From the IMG/VR virus record IMGVR_UViG_3300009152_000224, positions 1 to 22,926 of that record: a DNA stretch of 22,926 bases. One strand, 5' to 3'. The stretch is from a virus. This document shows positions 8,601 to 14,359 of the stretch, one piece after another; within the stretch, counting starts at the first letter, position 1; each line of letters starts with the position of its first letter. The notes under the pieces are model-generated. The model ran no database searches. It was not told the DNA's origin and saw only the letters and a list, made by a program, of their open reading frames with translations. The translations under genes and the position numbers were made by a program.

Positions 8601-8800
8601 TTATTGATGAACTAATGGACTCGGGCATGGACACCGTGGGCATTGAGAACGGTCTTGCACTACTGAAAGACTTTAGCAGAAATAGAAACAAATCGGTATG
8701 GCTAGTAAGTCATCGCGATGAGTTGACCAACAGAGTTAATAACACAGTAAAAGTAGTAAAGGAAAATGGGTTTACAAGTTTGAAGGAATTGGAAGAATAG
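5642..8800 (+). CDS. 46: Recombination endonuclease subunit gp46 (Rad50-like) interrupted by an intein
   Basis: The precursor is 1052 residues; removing the 362-residue intein leaves 690 (T4 gp46 is 560). The N-terminus is an SMC/Rad50-type ATPase half: LKNFLSIGN, then a P-loop split as RNGTGK | TTILQGLSYALFG around the intein. FQHIVGLNSYTTPF follows as the Q-loop region. Long coiled coils flank a zinc hook, CYAC at C726/C729. The C-terminal half has signature LSRGER (956-961), Walker B VMFIDE (985-990) and SHRDEL as the H-loop. It pairs with gp47 from the overlapping upstream gene. Because the intein separates GK from T in Walker A, the precursor cannot be a working ATPase until it is spliced (inference from motif position). 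Confidence 0.93.
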   Translation: MSIKLKTLRLKNFLSIGNVEQEINFDRKDLTLILGENLDLGGDGSRNGTGKAQPLTSNILTPHGWTLMRDISVGDSVIAHDGSLAKVIGVYPQGIKSVYKFTFRDGRTCEASEDHLWNVYSHLFRNKTDINHTRILTTLELIELLNVNSQKKKAFNFLYVPLYTPRDTENVSVPISCYTLGALLGDGHLKSSVGITSVDQEILTRVNDELQLIDCSLRQSQSTTRPKISYRVVMNHRKNNPKKITHPLRSRLIDLKLNVNSEEKFIPEIYKNISVSQKLELLRGLLDTDGTVDRTGSISFSSSSKQLAMDVTDLIRSIGGIARIREKIPRFTYLNEKKEGKKAYIVLIRYHNPKKLFSLSRKLDRISADYQYADQLRLQISDIQKIDNSECQCIAIDHKDHLYVTDNYVVTHNTTILQGLSYALFGSPINQIKKDNLINRTNGKQMHAVVEFTVNDNDYQIVRGRKPNVLKFYVNNKQQSSDDNDAQGENKETQQAIERILGMSSDMFQHIVGLNSYTTPFLSMRVSDQRTIIEQLLGITLLSEKADAIKELNKTTKEDIQREEFRVNGVEAANKRITEQIDSLKKRQRLWIAKRDEDLLKLVTEYDQLQLVDIGAELAAHKDLAVWNSNKEKLDRYDAVLARQTAWRQKLDKEVAALQSSLTKLTKIDIAAELSAHSELAIHNTKVSEREIWAKELQRAKSDGEKLAKSAQKLQEEVHELEQHRCYACGQEFHDSKHTEVLEKKRKLLVETNEGYAAAHELWNKLVNSEVIVGNKPTTHYNTHAEAIKHSSEVDRISKQIEDKLSETDPYAEQLLENSTLVLGPQPKTHYDTEEAAFKHSSRVQTLLDQIQKKHSEEDPYAEQIAEMQTNAIQTVDFSEINRLTRLLQHQDYLLDLLTNKKSFVRKKIIEQNLSYLNNRLSHYLDRIGLPHRVVFQNDLSVEITELGRELDFDSLSRGERTRVILGLSFAFRDVWENLYQSVNVMFIDELMDSGMDTVGIENGLALLKDFSRNRNKSVWLVSHRDELTNRVNNTVKVVKENGFTSLKELEE
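5795..6880 (+). mobile_element. Class 3-type intein with LAGLIDADG endonuclease, in the Walker A loop of gp46
   Basis: Precursor residues 52-413 (362 aa). Boundaries are set by restoring the P-loop: ...NGTGK | A52QPLTS ... VVTHN413 | TTILQ. Residue 1 is Ala, not Cys or Ser. The block B region reads EDHLW (H115, W117), block F reads CIAIDHKDHLYVT (C393), and block G ends T411-H-N. This W-C-T trio with a non-nucleophilic first residue and +1 Thr is the signature of class 3 inteins, where the block F Cys starts splicing. A LAGLIDADG (DOD) endonuclease sits inside: LGALLGDGHL (D186) and LRGLLDTDGTV (D289) are the two catalytic blocks, both intact. The element therefore looks able to splice and to home. 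Confidence 0.88.
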
Positions 8801-8839
8801 TTTTTTTTCCAGCACACATTACTGGAATAAGTAAACACA

Positions 8840-9355
8840 ATGAGCAAGCAAAAAACAAAAGGGTCAAGTTGGGAAAGAGAAGTAGCAAAGTATCTTTCCA
8901 ATACATACAATGAATCATTTATAAGAAATTTAAGTGGTAGTGGCTCTTATGTTGGAGGTAAAAATATTAGTCGCAAATCTTCACTGACAGCGGAACAAAT
9001 TCGTCATACAAGAGGCGACATTATTGTACCAGAAAGCTTCAATCTTCTTAATTGTGAATGCAAGTCTTATTCCAAGTTTCCTTTTAATTTACTTTTAAGT
9101 AATGAGTGCAAACAACTTGAGATCTGGCTAAATCAACTAGTAACTAGTGGTGATGATAACAGTGTCAATTGTTTGTTTATGAAAATAACTCGTGTTGGAA
9201 AATTCATTGCAGTAGAAAAAAAATACGATTGGGATCTAAAAAATCATACTGTTTATACTAGCCCAAACTACAACGCATGGATAATAAGCGACATGGATAT
9301 TTTTTTTGCCAGCAATAAAAACAGACTTAAATACATTTCAGAAAAGAAAGAATGA
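8840..9355 (+). CDS. PD-(D/E)XK nuclease, Holliday-junction-resolvase/RecB-like fold
   Basis: Encodes 171 residues. Catalytic-type residues are arranged as in small PD-(D/E)XK nucleases: an early helix WEREVAKYL (E12, E14), then GDIIVP (D60), then CECKSY (E73-x-K75). An SGSGSYVGG loop lies before the core, as in resolvase-like members. The gene begins 40 bases after gp46 in the same direction, so it probably belongs to the recombination operon and may act on branched or broken DNA; substrate is not decidable from sequence. It is not an obvious T4 endonuclease VII (gp49), which has a different fold. Confidence 0.7.
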   Translation: MSKQKTKGSSWEREVAKYLSNTYNESFIRNLSGSGSYVGGKNISRKSSLTAEQIRHTRGDIIVPESFNLLNCECKSYSKFPFNLLLSNECKQLEIWLNQLVTSGDDNSVNCLFMKITRVGKFIAVEKKYDWDLKNHTVYTSPNYNAWIISDMDIFFASNKNRLKYISEKKE

Positions 9356-9356
9356 T

Positions 9357-9551
9357 ATGCACTGTGATAGAAGAGATATTCTGCGTTGGAGACGAGCAAA
9401 AAAACTAAAAAAGCAATCAGAAAATGCCTACTCTGGAAAACCAAAGAGTAAGATTAAAGCTAAAAAAATTAGCCCACAAGACAAATCATTTATCAGAGTT
9501 ATAAAAAAGGACGGAACAGTAATAATAATAGAAAAAAAACTTTCACTGTAA
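9357..9551 (+). CDS. Small basic hypothetical protein
   Basis: Encodes 64 residues from ATG 9357, two bases after the stop of the nuclease gene and preceded by an AAAGAAAG purine run. The frame is also open from 9306, but that would overlap the nuclease by 50 bases. The protein is very Lys/Arg-rich (DILRWRRAKKLKKQ, KSKIKAKK) and ends FIRVIKKDGTVIIIEKKLSL. No family is recognised. The charge suggests nucleic-acid binding, but that is only inference. The stop codon lies inside the first hairpin of the downstream structured region. Confidence 0.5.
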   Translation: MHCDRRDILRWRRAKKLKKQSENAYSGKPKSKIKAKKISPQDKSFIRVIKKDGTVIIIEKKLSL

Positions 9552-10010
9552 GATTGTTACTGTGAAATAATGGGTCTATGAAAAAGATAGACTAACACAG
9601 GTCAAACAACAGACCTGTCTAAAATAACTAGTAACATTGTGAGTACAGCCTTTACTGCTCACGGCGAAGCACTGTTGAAGATCGGACAATACTAAGATCA
9701 CAGTGGGTAAACTAGTGGGGAGTGCCGAATAGAGTATGGATGTACTCAATAGATTCGGAACCGATGCTCCCGCCCTTAGGCAAGGCTCTACTGCGCCTGA
9801 CAGATCAACGGGCAAAAAATTAAAGGGTTTTGGTGGTTCAACGAACGTTCTTCCCACAGCGAAAAATAGCTGTCTTCAAAGAACAAGGGGGAGGACCCTG
9901 ATATTTTATCAAATAATTACAGTCAGTTGGCTGTCTCGCTTTGCTCAACAGCCATGTTTGTGTCAGTTCTTCTCGCTGCGCTCTCCGACTGACACAAACA
10001 GACTTCTTTT
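9541..10010 (+). ncRNA. Candidate large structured non-coding RNA (unassigned family)
   Basis: About 470 bases form a string of well-paired hairpins. Paired segments are: TTTCAC-T-GTAA/TTAC-T-GTGAAA (9541-9567); GTCTAT/ATAGAC (9574-9592); ACAGGTC/GACCTGT (9597-9618); GTGAG..CAG/CTG-CTCAC (9639-9662); nested CCGAAT/ATTCGG around GAGTA/TACTC (9725-9758); GCCCTTAGGC/GCCTGA..GGGC (9772-9813); nested GTTCTT/AAGAAC around ACAGC/GCTGT (9847-9884); TGGCTGT/ACAGCCA (9928-9954); and a 13-bp TGTTTGTGTCAGT/ACTGACACAAACA (9955-10000). Composition changes to more GC than the flanks. The two overlapping open frames here have no protein-like character. I cannot match it to tRNA, tmRNA, RNase P or a group I/II intron core. 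Phage-borne giant RNAs such as GOLLD or ROOL are possible relatives, untested. The strand is assumed from the upstream operon; hairpins alone do not fix it. Confidence 0.55.
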
Positions 10011-10028
10011 CAACTAATTTAGTTTTTA

Positions 10029-10216
10029 CTGATATCACTGAAATACATCTGTACAGATATCAGACTACTAATTCATATGAATCACTAAGACATAACTGAA
10101 ATACATCACACACGCATTATTGAGAGATATAACTAAGACATCACTAATATGTCACTAAGATATCTCACTGAAATACGCATCACATATATGGCTGTCATAA
10201 ATCACGGAAATACATC
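10029..10216. repeat. Array of short degenerate direct repeats (iteron-like)
   Basis: Two interleaved motifs recur in an AT-rich, gene-free stretch. Motif A, (C/A)ACTGAAATAC(GC)ATC, lies at about 10036, 10094, 10166 and, as CACGGAAATACATC, 10203. Motif B, (C/A)ACTAAGA(C/T)AT, lies at about 10083, 10131 and 10153, with a weaker copy at 10143. An inverted pair CTGATATC/GATATCAG brackets the first A copy (10029-10063). No open frame crosses it convincingly. Such arrays can be protein-binding sites, part of an origin, or decayed duplications. Confidence 0.55.
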
Positions 10217-10242
10217 TAATTAATATATAACAGAGAGAGATT

Positions 10243-10281
10243 ACAAAAAGAAAAAAGCCAGCACGCCGATAGGCTGCTGGC
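10243..10281 (-). terminator. Intrinsic terminator of the gp26 transcript
   Basis: Read on the minus strand, the stem GCCAGCAGCC/GG-C-TGCTGGC with a TATC loop is followed by TTTTTTCTTTTT. It lies 25 bases after the stop of the -1 frame ORF (10306) and ends the leftward tail transcript before it enters the repeat and RNA region. Confidence 0.85.
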
Positions 10282-10282
10282 G

Positions 10283-10300
10283 AATGGGCTGCAGCCCATT
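10283..10300. repeat. 18-bp perfect palindrome
   Basis: AATGGGCTGCAGCCCATT is a perfect 9+9 palindrome directly upstream (in the minus direction) of the terminator hairpin. In RNA it would form a second, nearly loop-less hairpin; in DNA it could bind a dimeric protein. Its role is unknown. Confidence 0.7.
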
Positions 10301-10305
10301 CTAAA

Positions 10306-10518
10306 TTAGAAGAATGGTAATTTGGTCTTCTTAGTAGTTTCCATATTGGAATCAACTAATTTACTTAGCTGATCCAATTCGTCTTTGCTCAAATTAAGTA
10401 CATCTACATATTGCATGCTACCTCGGGTATACCAAGCCATTTTAATTGCTTGAGCCTTGATGCCAAGTGCTTCATGCCACATGACTTCGCCCAGCTTCTT
10501 CATTTCGGCATGATCCAA
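10306..10518 (-). CDS. Small ORF downstream of gp26, probable -1 frameshift extension (tail chaperone T-like)
   Basis: Encodes 70 residues if started at TTG 10518; the next ATG is codon 6. No good ribosome site precedes it, but the frame is open back to 10542, where it meets the TTTTTTC slippery site at the end of gp26. A -1 shift there joins ...NITDFF to RLKLLSLDHAEMKKLGEVMW, a smooth helical sequence, and gives a predicted 349-residue fusion. The ORF is helical and charged, ending TTKKTKLPFF. Position next to the tape measure gene and the G/GT-type arrangement suggest the extension of a tail assembly chaperone. An independent small protein is the alternative. Confidence 0.6.
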   Translation of the reverse strand: MDHAEMKKLGEVMWHEALGIKAQAIKMAWYTRGSMQYVDVLNLSKDELDQLSKLVDSNMETTKKTKLPFF

Positions 10519-10529
10519 TGATAGAAGCT

Positions 10530-11354
10530 TTAAGCGAAAAAATCAGTGATATTCAATATTAATTGCTGTGTGTACTCATGTGAGCAATGCATGCATTTTA
10601 TATTCAGTGGTTTCAATTGATTTTCGTTTCGCAATTGAACACTGAATTCGCGAATCGCTAAGTTGGTATTTCTATCACAGTTATTCATAAACTCATTAAT
10701 AAATTCTCTCTCGTGTACAGTAGATTCTGGAGTTTTAATGTACTCTACAGTTCCACTAATAATCTCTGAAAAAAGAGAATTCAACTTGGTGATAGTATCG
10801 CGTATTGTTTGTTCCTTTTCAGGACTATCTTCATAAGATTGACTGTCTCGTAGGAATTTTTGTAATTCAAACTGTGCCAGATTGTTTTTGTTTGCTTCTG
10901 CAAATGAAAGTGGTTTGAACTTAATTTCCAATTCTCTGATTTTTAATGTTTTTTCATAGTCAACATTCTGCTGTTGACTTAACACTTGAATTAGACTGAT
11001 ATCGTATGTTGCATCAGTGCTGCAATTTGGACAGACCGTTCCAATCTCCATTTTTTCACCAGTGCTGGCTACTTTGATTGCAATAAGAATAGCGTCCAGA
11101 TCAACACTGTTGATCTCCCATGCGTTTTTAATATTTGGCATGCAGCTATGAATAATATCTACTACTGCGTGTCCGTTAAACACTGCGTCTGGAGTCTTAC
11201 TGGTTATTTCATCCAGTGCAGTCATTGGATAGACTGGTAATTCTCCTGTTTGAGTTGGTTCAATGACGCTTTGATCATAATATTTGTTTTGACTCGGAAG
11301 CTTAATATAAATTGCTGGTCTGCGAAAATATTGCTGTAGTGGATTGTTGGTCAT
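10530..11354 (-). CDS. 26: Baseplate hub / tail assembly protein, T4 gp26-like
   Basis: Encodes 274 residues, beginning MTNNPLQQYFRRPAIYIKLP, the opening typical of the T4 gp26/gp51-type baseplate protein family in T4-like phages. Two Cys pairs, CPNC (C108, C111) and CMHC (C254, C257), could bind zinc. A middle helical part contains KPLSFAEANKNNLAQFELQK. The ATG is preceded by AACAGGACACAAC, a modest ribosome site. It is divergent from the tape-measure-like gene, with a 61-base shared promoter region containing TATTTATT and TATAAGTA sequences that could serve late transcription leftward. The C-terminal codons contain a slippery heptamer. Length is somewhat above the ~210-250 aa usual for the family. 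Confidence 0.8.
   Translation of the reverse strand: MTNNPLQQYFRRPAIYIKLPSQNKYYDQSVIEPTQTGELPVYPMTALDEITSKTPDAVFNGHAVVDIIHSCMPNIKNAWEINSVDLDAILIAIKVASTGEKMEIGTVCPNCSTDATYDISLIQVLSQQQNVDYEKTLKIRELEIKFKPLSFAEANKNNLAQFELQKFLRDSQSYEDSPEKEQTIRDTITKLNSLFSEIISGTVEYIKTPESTVHEREFINEFMNNCDRNTNLAIREFSVQLRNENQLKPLNIKCMHCSHEYTQQLILNITDFFA
10536..10542 (-). promoter_or_regulatory. Putative -1 ribosomal frameshift slippery heptamer
   Basis: The minus strand reads GAT TTT TTC GCT TAA in the gp26 frame, giving the canonical X-XXY-YYZ heptamer T-TTT-TTC two codons before the stop. The -1 frame has a TGA immediately upstream of the heptamer and is then open for 78 codons. The only window where ribosomes could change frame (10530-10542) is thus filled by the slippery site. 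Confidence 0.6.
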
Positions 11355-11383
11355 GTTGTGTCCTGTTTGCTAATTTTAATATT

Positions 11384-11391
11384 GATAAATA
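11384..11391 (+). promoter_or_regulatory. Late promoter (GATAAATA) for the tape measure gene
   Basis: GATAAATA followed by CT, ending 24 bases before ATG 11416. It has the same octamer and similar spacing as the portal gene promoter, and differs by one base from the T4 late consensus. Confidence 0.65.
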
Positions 11392-11415
11392 CTTATATTA
11401 TTTATTTGGTAAAAT

Positions 11416-14289
11416 ATGACTACTAATTTTGATCCAGACTCTATTGAAGAAGCGATACGCGGTTTACAAGCTCTAGGTGCGGCTGCTCGCACTACTGGCG
11501 GTTTGGTTCAAAATGCAGTTGAGTCTTCTGTTGGTGAATCAGAGAAGCTAGATAAGAAGAGAAAAGAGTCATACGAAAAACAAGCCGCAGCTATTCAACG
11601 TGTTGCGAATAATTTACTGTCACTGAGTAATCAGTTTCAGCAGGGAGGAGGATCATTTACTGCACTAAACGGTGTCATAGATCTTACTGTAAAGGGATTA
11701 TCATCGCTTGCCGGAATACTTGGGCCTTTTTCTGGCATTGCCAAGGGATTTCTAGAAGCTGGCGGGGAAGTTGCAAAAGAATTAACCAAGAATTTTGACC
11801 GCGCTTACACGATTTTTGAGCAACTATCTGAAGTTGGAACAGTACAGTCGTTTTTAGATTTAAATGAAATCTTAGAACGAACTGGAATGAATTATGGTGA
11901 TAGTGCCAAGACACTAACAAAATTCAGTAAAGAATTAAGTAATTTTGGCGGATCTGCCGTAGCCGGTAGAAAAGAATTTGAACAAATCTCGTCAGAGAGT
12001 AGATTAATGAGACAAGATTTCCAGAAATTGGGAATCGGTGTTGCAGATTTTAATGATATGCAGTTGACTTATATCTCTCAACAAACTAATTGGGGATTAA
12101 GACAGGGTAAACAAACAAAAGACTTGGCAGATGGTACAAAAATTTATATCCAAGAGTTGGATCAATTAAGTAAGATAACAGGTTTGAATAGAAAAGATAT
12201 TCAAGCTCAGCGTGATGCTGCTATGAGTGAGACGCGATTTGCTGCTGCGCTAGCACAATTACCAGAATCAGTTCAAAAATCAGCTAATGATTTGAATATC
12301 ATTATTCAAAAGAGTGCTCCAGACTTAGCTCAGGGTTTTAGAGACATGATGAGTGGATCGGTTACTACTGATGCCGCCAAACAATTAGTTCAACAAACAG
12401 GGGGAGTAGCTGGTGATATTATCGCTCAATTTAGAGCGGGAGCGATAGATCAATTTGAAGCTGATAGACGATTACGAGCTTCGTTAAAACAAACTATTGG
12501 ACCAATGGGACAATTGGGTCAATATATCGGTGATGCAGCACTTTACACTAAATCATTCGCACAAAACAGAAATTATGCTAATCGTGCTGAATTAACTCCA
12601 GAAGAAGTTAAAAAATTATCTGATGAGCAACGAAAAAACTTAAAGGAAACTGAGGGCCAAAATGCAGAGTTGGCAAAAGCAAAACAGTCACTATACAATA
12701 CTGGAGTGACTTTAGAAAAATTATGGACAGCTAGCGATACTGCTACTTGGGCTATTAGTAAGATGGCAAGTGGAGTTGATTTTCTTACCGAAAAATTATA
12801 TGAACTCGCTGGCAAAGAAATTCCGGCTGATGTTAAAGCAAGATTGAAATTAAATGAAGTACTTGATGATGAGCGTAAGGCAAGGTCAACGTTGATAGAT
12901 CAAGAAAAAGAAGTAGACAAACTTAAAAAAGAAAAACACAAACTGGACACTTATGTCCCCCCAGCAGATGAGACAAAAACAGATAAAAATATACGAGAAA
13001 GAAGAATTCAAGATCTTCAAAATCAAATAATTTCAAGTGAAAAATCTTTAGTAGAATTGCGAAAACAACATGAAGGAAAAAAAGATAAAGTCGCAGAAGC
13101 TAGAAAAACAGCAGACGAGGAAACAGCAAAAATAAGACTTGAAGACACGAAAAAAACAGGAGTTGGACAAAACCAGAATTTAGGATCTGGGACAACCGGA
13201 CTAGACAAAAAATACAGTGGATTAAGAATTAAAAGTGCGGAATCTGTTGGTGGAATTAAGAAAGTCCCAGCAGAACAACAAAAAGAAGCAATTGCAAACG
13301 AAGACAAAGTTATTGAATTGATGAAAAAATTCTCCAAGGAGTTCCCTGGTACTACTATTGCTGCTTTTAATGATCTATATCATTGGGACCCAGAAAACAA
13401 GACTGAAACTAGTAAACACAAACTTGGAAAAGCAGTTGACTTTACTATGGACCCAGGACCAGCAACGGCAGAGGACTCCGATAGAATAGTTGCATACTTA
13501 AAAAGTATTGGATTTAATGACGTAAAAGATGCTTATCATAGACAGAAACATGGTACCGGCCCGCATTTTCACGCTGAGTTAATGGCCGCCGGCGGAGTTA
13601 CACGCGGTATATCAATAGCCGGCGAAGCAGGACCAGAAGCAGTTGTTCCGCTACCAGATGGTAGAACAATACCAGTTGAAATTCGTAATCAAGCTAGAAC
13701 TTTAACATTGGATGGAAAAACAATTCCAGTTGAAATACAGAATAAATCGTTACCACAATTCTCTGATCCTATGAGAGTTAATGTAATCAATGATTACAAC
13801 AATTTTGCTGATATTAAGTCAATATCATCTGACATTAGCGAATTAATTCAGAAATTTTCAACAGAAGTTATTCCAGTTGAAATACGCAATCAATCACAGC
13901 AGCAACGAGTGACATTGGATGACAAAACAATTCCAGTTGAAATACGCAATCAATCACAGCAGCAACGAGTGACATTGGATGACAAAACAATTCCAGTTGA
14001 AATTAAAAATAATTATCTTCCAGCATTCGCCGACTCTATGCCAGTTGAGATTCGTAATCAACAGTACATGTCTTCAGTAAAAAATTTAGACAATTTTGAA
14101 ATAGCAAATCTAGCTGAGATATTTAAAAATTCTATATCTGAACTCAAACAATCACAAGAAGCTGCTAACAACAAATTGTTGGAACTGATTGCTCAATCAA
14201 AAATAAACAATGATCATGCAAGAGCTATGAGTGATATATTAAATTCTACTAAAAACATTCAGCGAAATATGTTAAGTAACATGGCTTAA
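11416..14289 (+). CDS. Tape-measure-like tail protein with M15-type peptidase domain
   Basis: Encodes 957 residues. The N-terminal two thirds are helical and Ala/Gln-rich, with a hydrophobic stretch near residues 85-115 (GLSSLAGILGPFSGIAKGFL) and a Lys/Glu coiled coil around 480-570. A zinc D,D/L,D-peptidase module of the M15/hedgehog type follows: SKHKLGKAVDF (H668, D675) and GPHFHAEL (H717, H719) provide the metal-binding pattern HxxGxAxD...HxH. Directly after it comes GGVTRGISIAGEAGPEAVVP, the phrase commonly seen near the C-terminus of tape measure proteins. Then come IPVEIRNQ repeats and a final helix. A tape measure that carries a peptidoglycan-cutting domain would help the tail tip cross the cell wall. 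Its place beside gp26 fits the T4 gp29 role, but similarity to gp29 itself is not evident. Confidence 0.75.
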   Translation: MTTNFDPDSIEEAIRGLQALGAAARTTGGLVQNAVESSVGESEKLDKKRKESYEKQAAAIQRVANNLLSLSNQFQQGGGSFTALNGVIDLTVKGLSSLAGILGPFSGIAKGFLEAGGEVAKELTKNFDRAYTIFEQLSEVGTVQSFLDLNEILERTGMNYGDSAKTLTKFSKELSNFGGSAVAGRKEFEQISSESRLMRQDFQKLGIGVADFNDMQLTYISQQTNWGLRQGKQTKDLADGTKIYIQELDQLSKITGLNRKDIQAQRDAAMSETRFAAALAQLPESVQKSANDLNIIIQKSAPDLAQGFRDMMSGSVTTDAAKQLVQQTGGVAGDIIAQFRAGAIDQFEADRRLRASLKQTIGPMGQLGQYIGDAALYTKSFAQNRNYANRAELTPEEVKKLSDEQRKNLKETEGQNAELAKAKQSLYNTGVTLEKLWTASDTATWAISKMASGVDFLTEKLYELAGKEIPADVKARLKLNEVLDDERKARSTLIDQEKEVDKLKKEKHKLDTYVPPADETKTDKNIRERRIQDLQNQIISSEKSLVELRKQHEGKKDKVAEARKTADEETAKIRLEDTKKTGVGQNQNLGSGTTGLDKKYSGLRIKSAESVGGIKKVPAEQQKEAIANEDKVIELMKKFSKEFPGTTIAAFNDLYHWDPENKTETSKHKLGKAVDFTMDPGPATAEDSDRIVAYLKSIGFNDVKDAYHRQKHGTGPHFHAELMAAGGVTRGISIAGEAGPEAVVPLPDGRTIPVEIRNQARTLTLDGKTIPVEIQNKSLPQFSDPMRVNVINDYNNFADIKSISSDISELIQKFSTEVIPVEIRNQSQQQRVTLDDKTIPVEIRNQSQQQRVTLDDKTIPVEIKNNYLPAFADSMPVEIRNQQYMSSVKNLDNFEIANLAEIFKNSISELKQSQEAANNKLLELIAQSKINNDHARAMSDILNSTKNIQRNMLSNMA
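13871..14003 (+). repeat. 60-bp perfect tandem repeat in the tape measure gene
   Basis: Positions 13871-13930 and 13931-13990 are identical, and a third partial copy (TTCCAGTTGAAAT) follows to 14003. Each unit is 20 codons encoding IPVEIRNQSQQQRVTLDDKT (rotated). Diverged copies with the IPVEI(R/Q)N core occur upstream at about 13670 and 13728 and downstream near 14041. Perfect identity of two copies points to a recent in-frame duplication. Confidence 0.95.
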
Positions 14290-14333
14290 ACACCGTGTAT
14301 TGGTTACTAACAAATTTACTCATTAAAAAATTT

Positions 14334-14341
14334 GATAAATA
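14334..14341 (+). promoter_or_regulatory. Late promoter (GATAAATA) for the portal gene
   Basis: GATAAATA ending 18 bases before ATG 14360, next to an A/T-rich inverted pair CAAATTT/AAATTTG (14311-14334). It matches the gp55-type octamer found before other virion genes. Confidence 0.65.
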
Positions 14342-14359
14342 ACTAAAAGCAGTTCTCTC

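Noticed and set aside
8803-8830. Hairpin TCCAG/CTGGA with a T-run after gp46 as a terminator
   Set aside because: The T-run precedes the stem rather than following it, so it does not form an intrinsic terminator in the plus direction; the next gene is closely spaced.
9541-10010. tRNA, tmRNA or group I/II intron
   Set aside because: No cloverleaf with a proper acceptor and T-arm pairing, no tmRNA tag frame or CCA-type 3' end, and no recognisable P3-P7 core or domain V; the region also does not interrupt a gene.
9736-10017. Plus-strand open frame of 93 codons in the hairpin region (and minus frames at 9576-9857 and 9838-10038)
   Set aside because: Low-complexity translation without domain character, no ribosome site, mutually overlapping frames; the region is better explained by RNA stems.
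11684-11920. Minus-strand open frame in the tape measure gene
   Set aside because: Antisense shadow without coding features.
14311-14334. CAAATTT/AAATTTG hairpin as a terminator before the portal gene
   Set aside because: The stem is only A/T, has no T-tract after it and overlaps the late promoter octamer.
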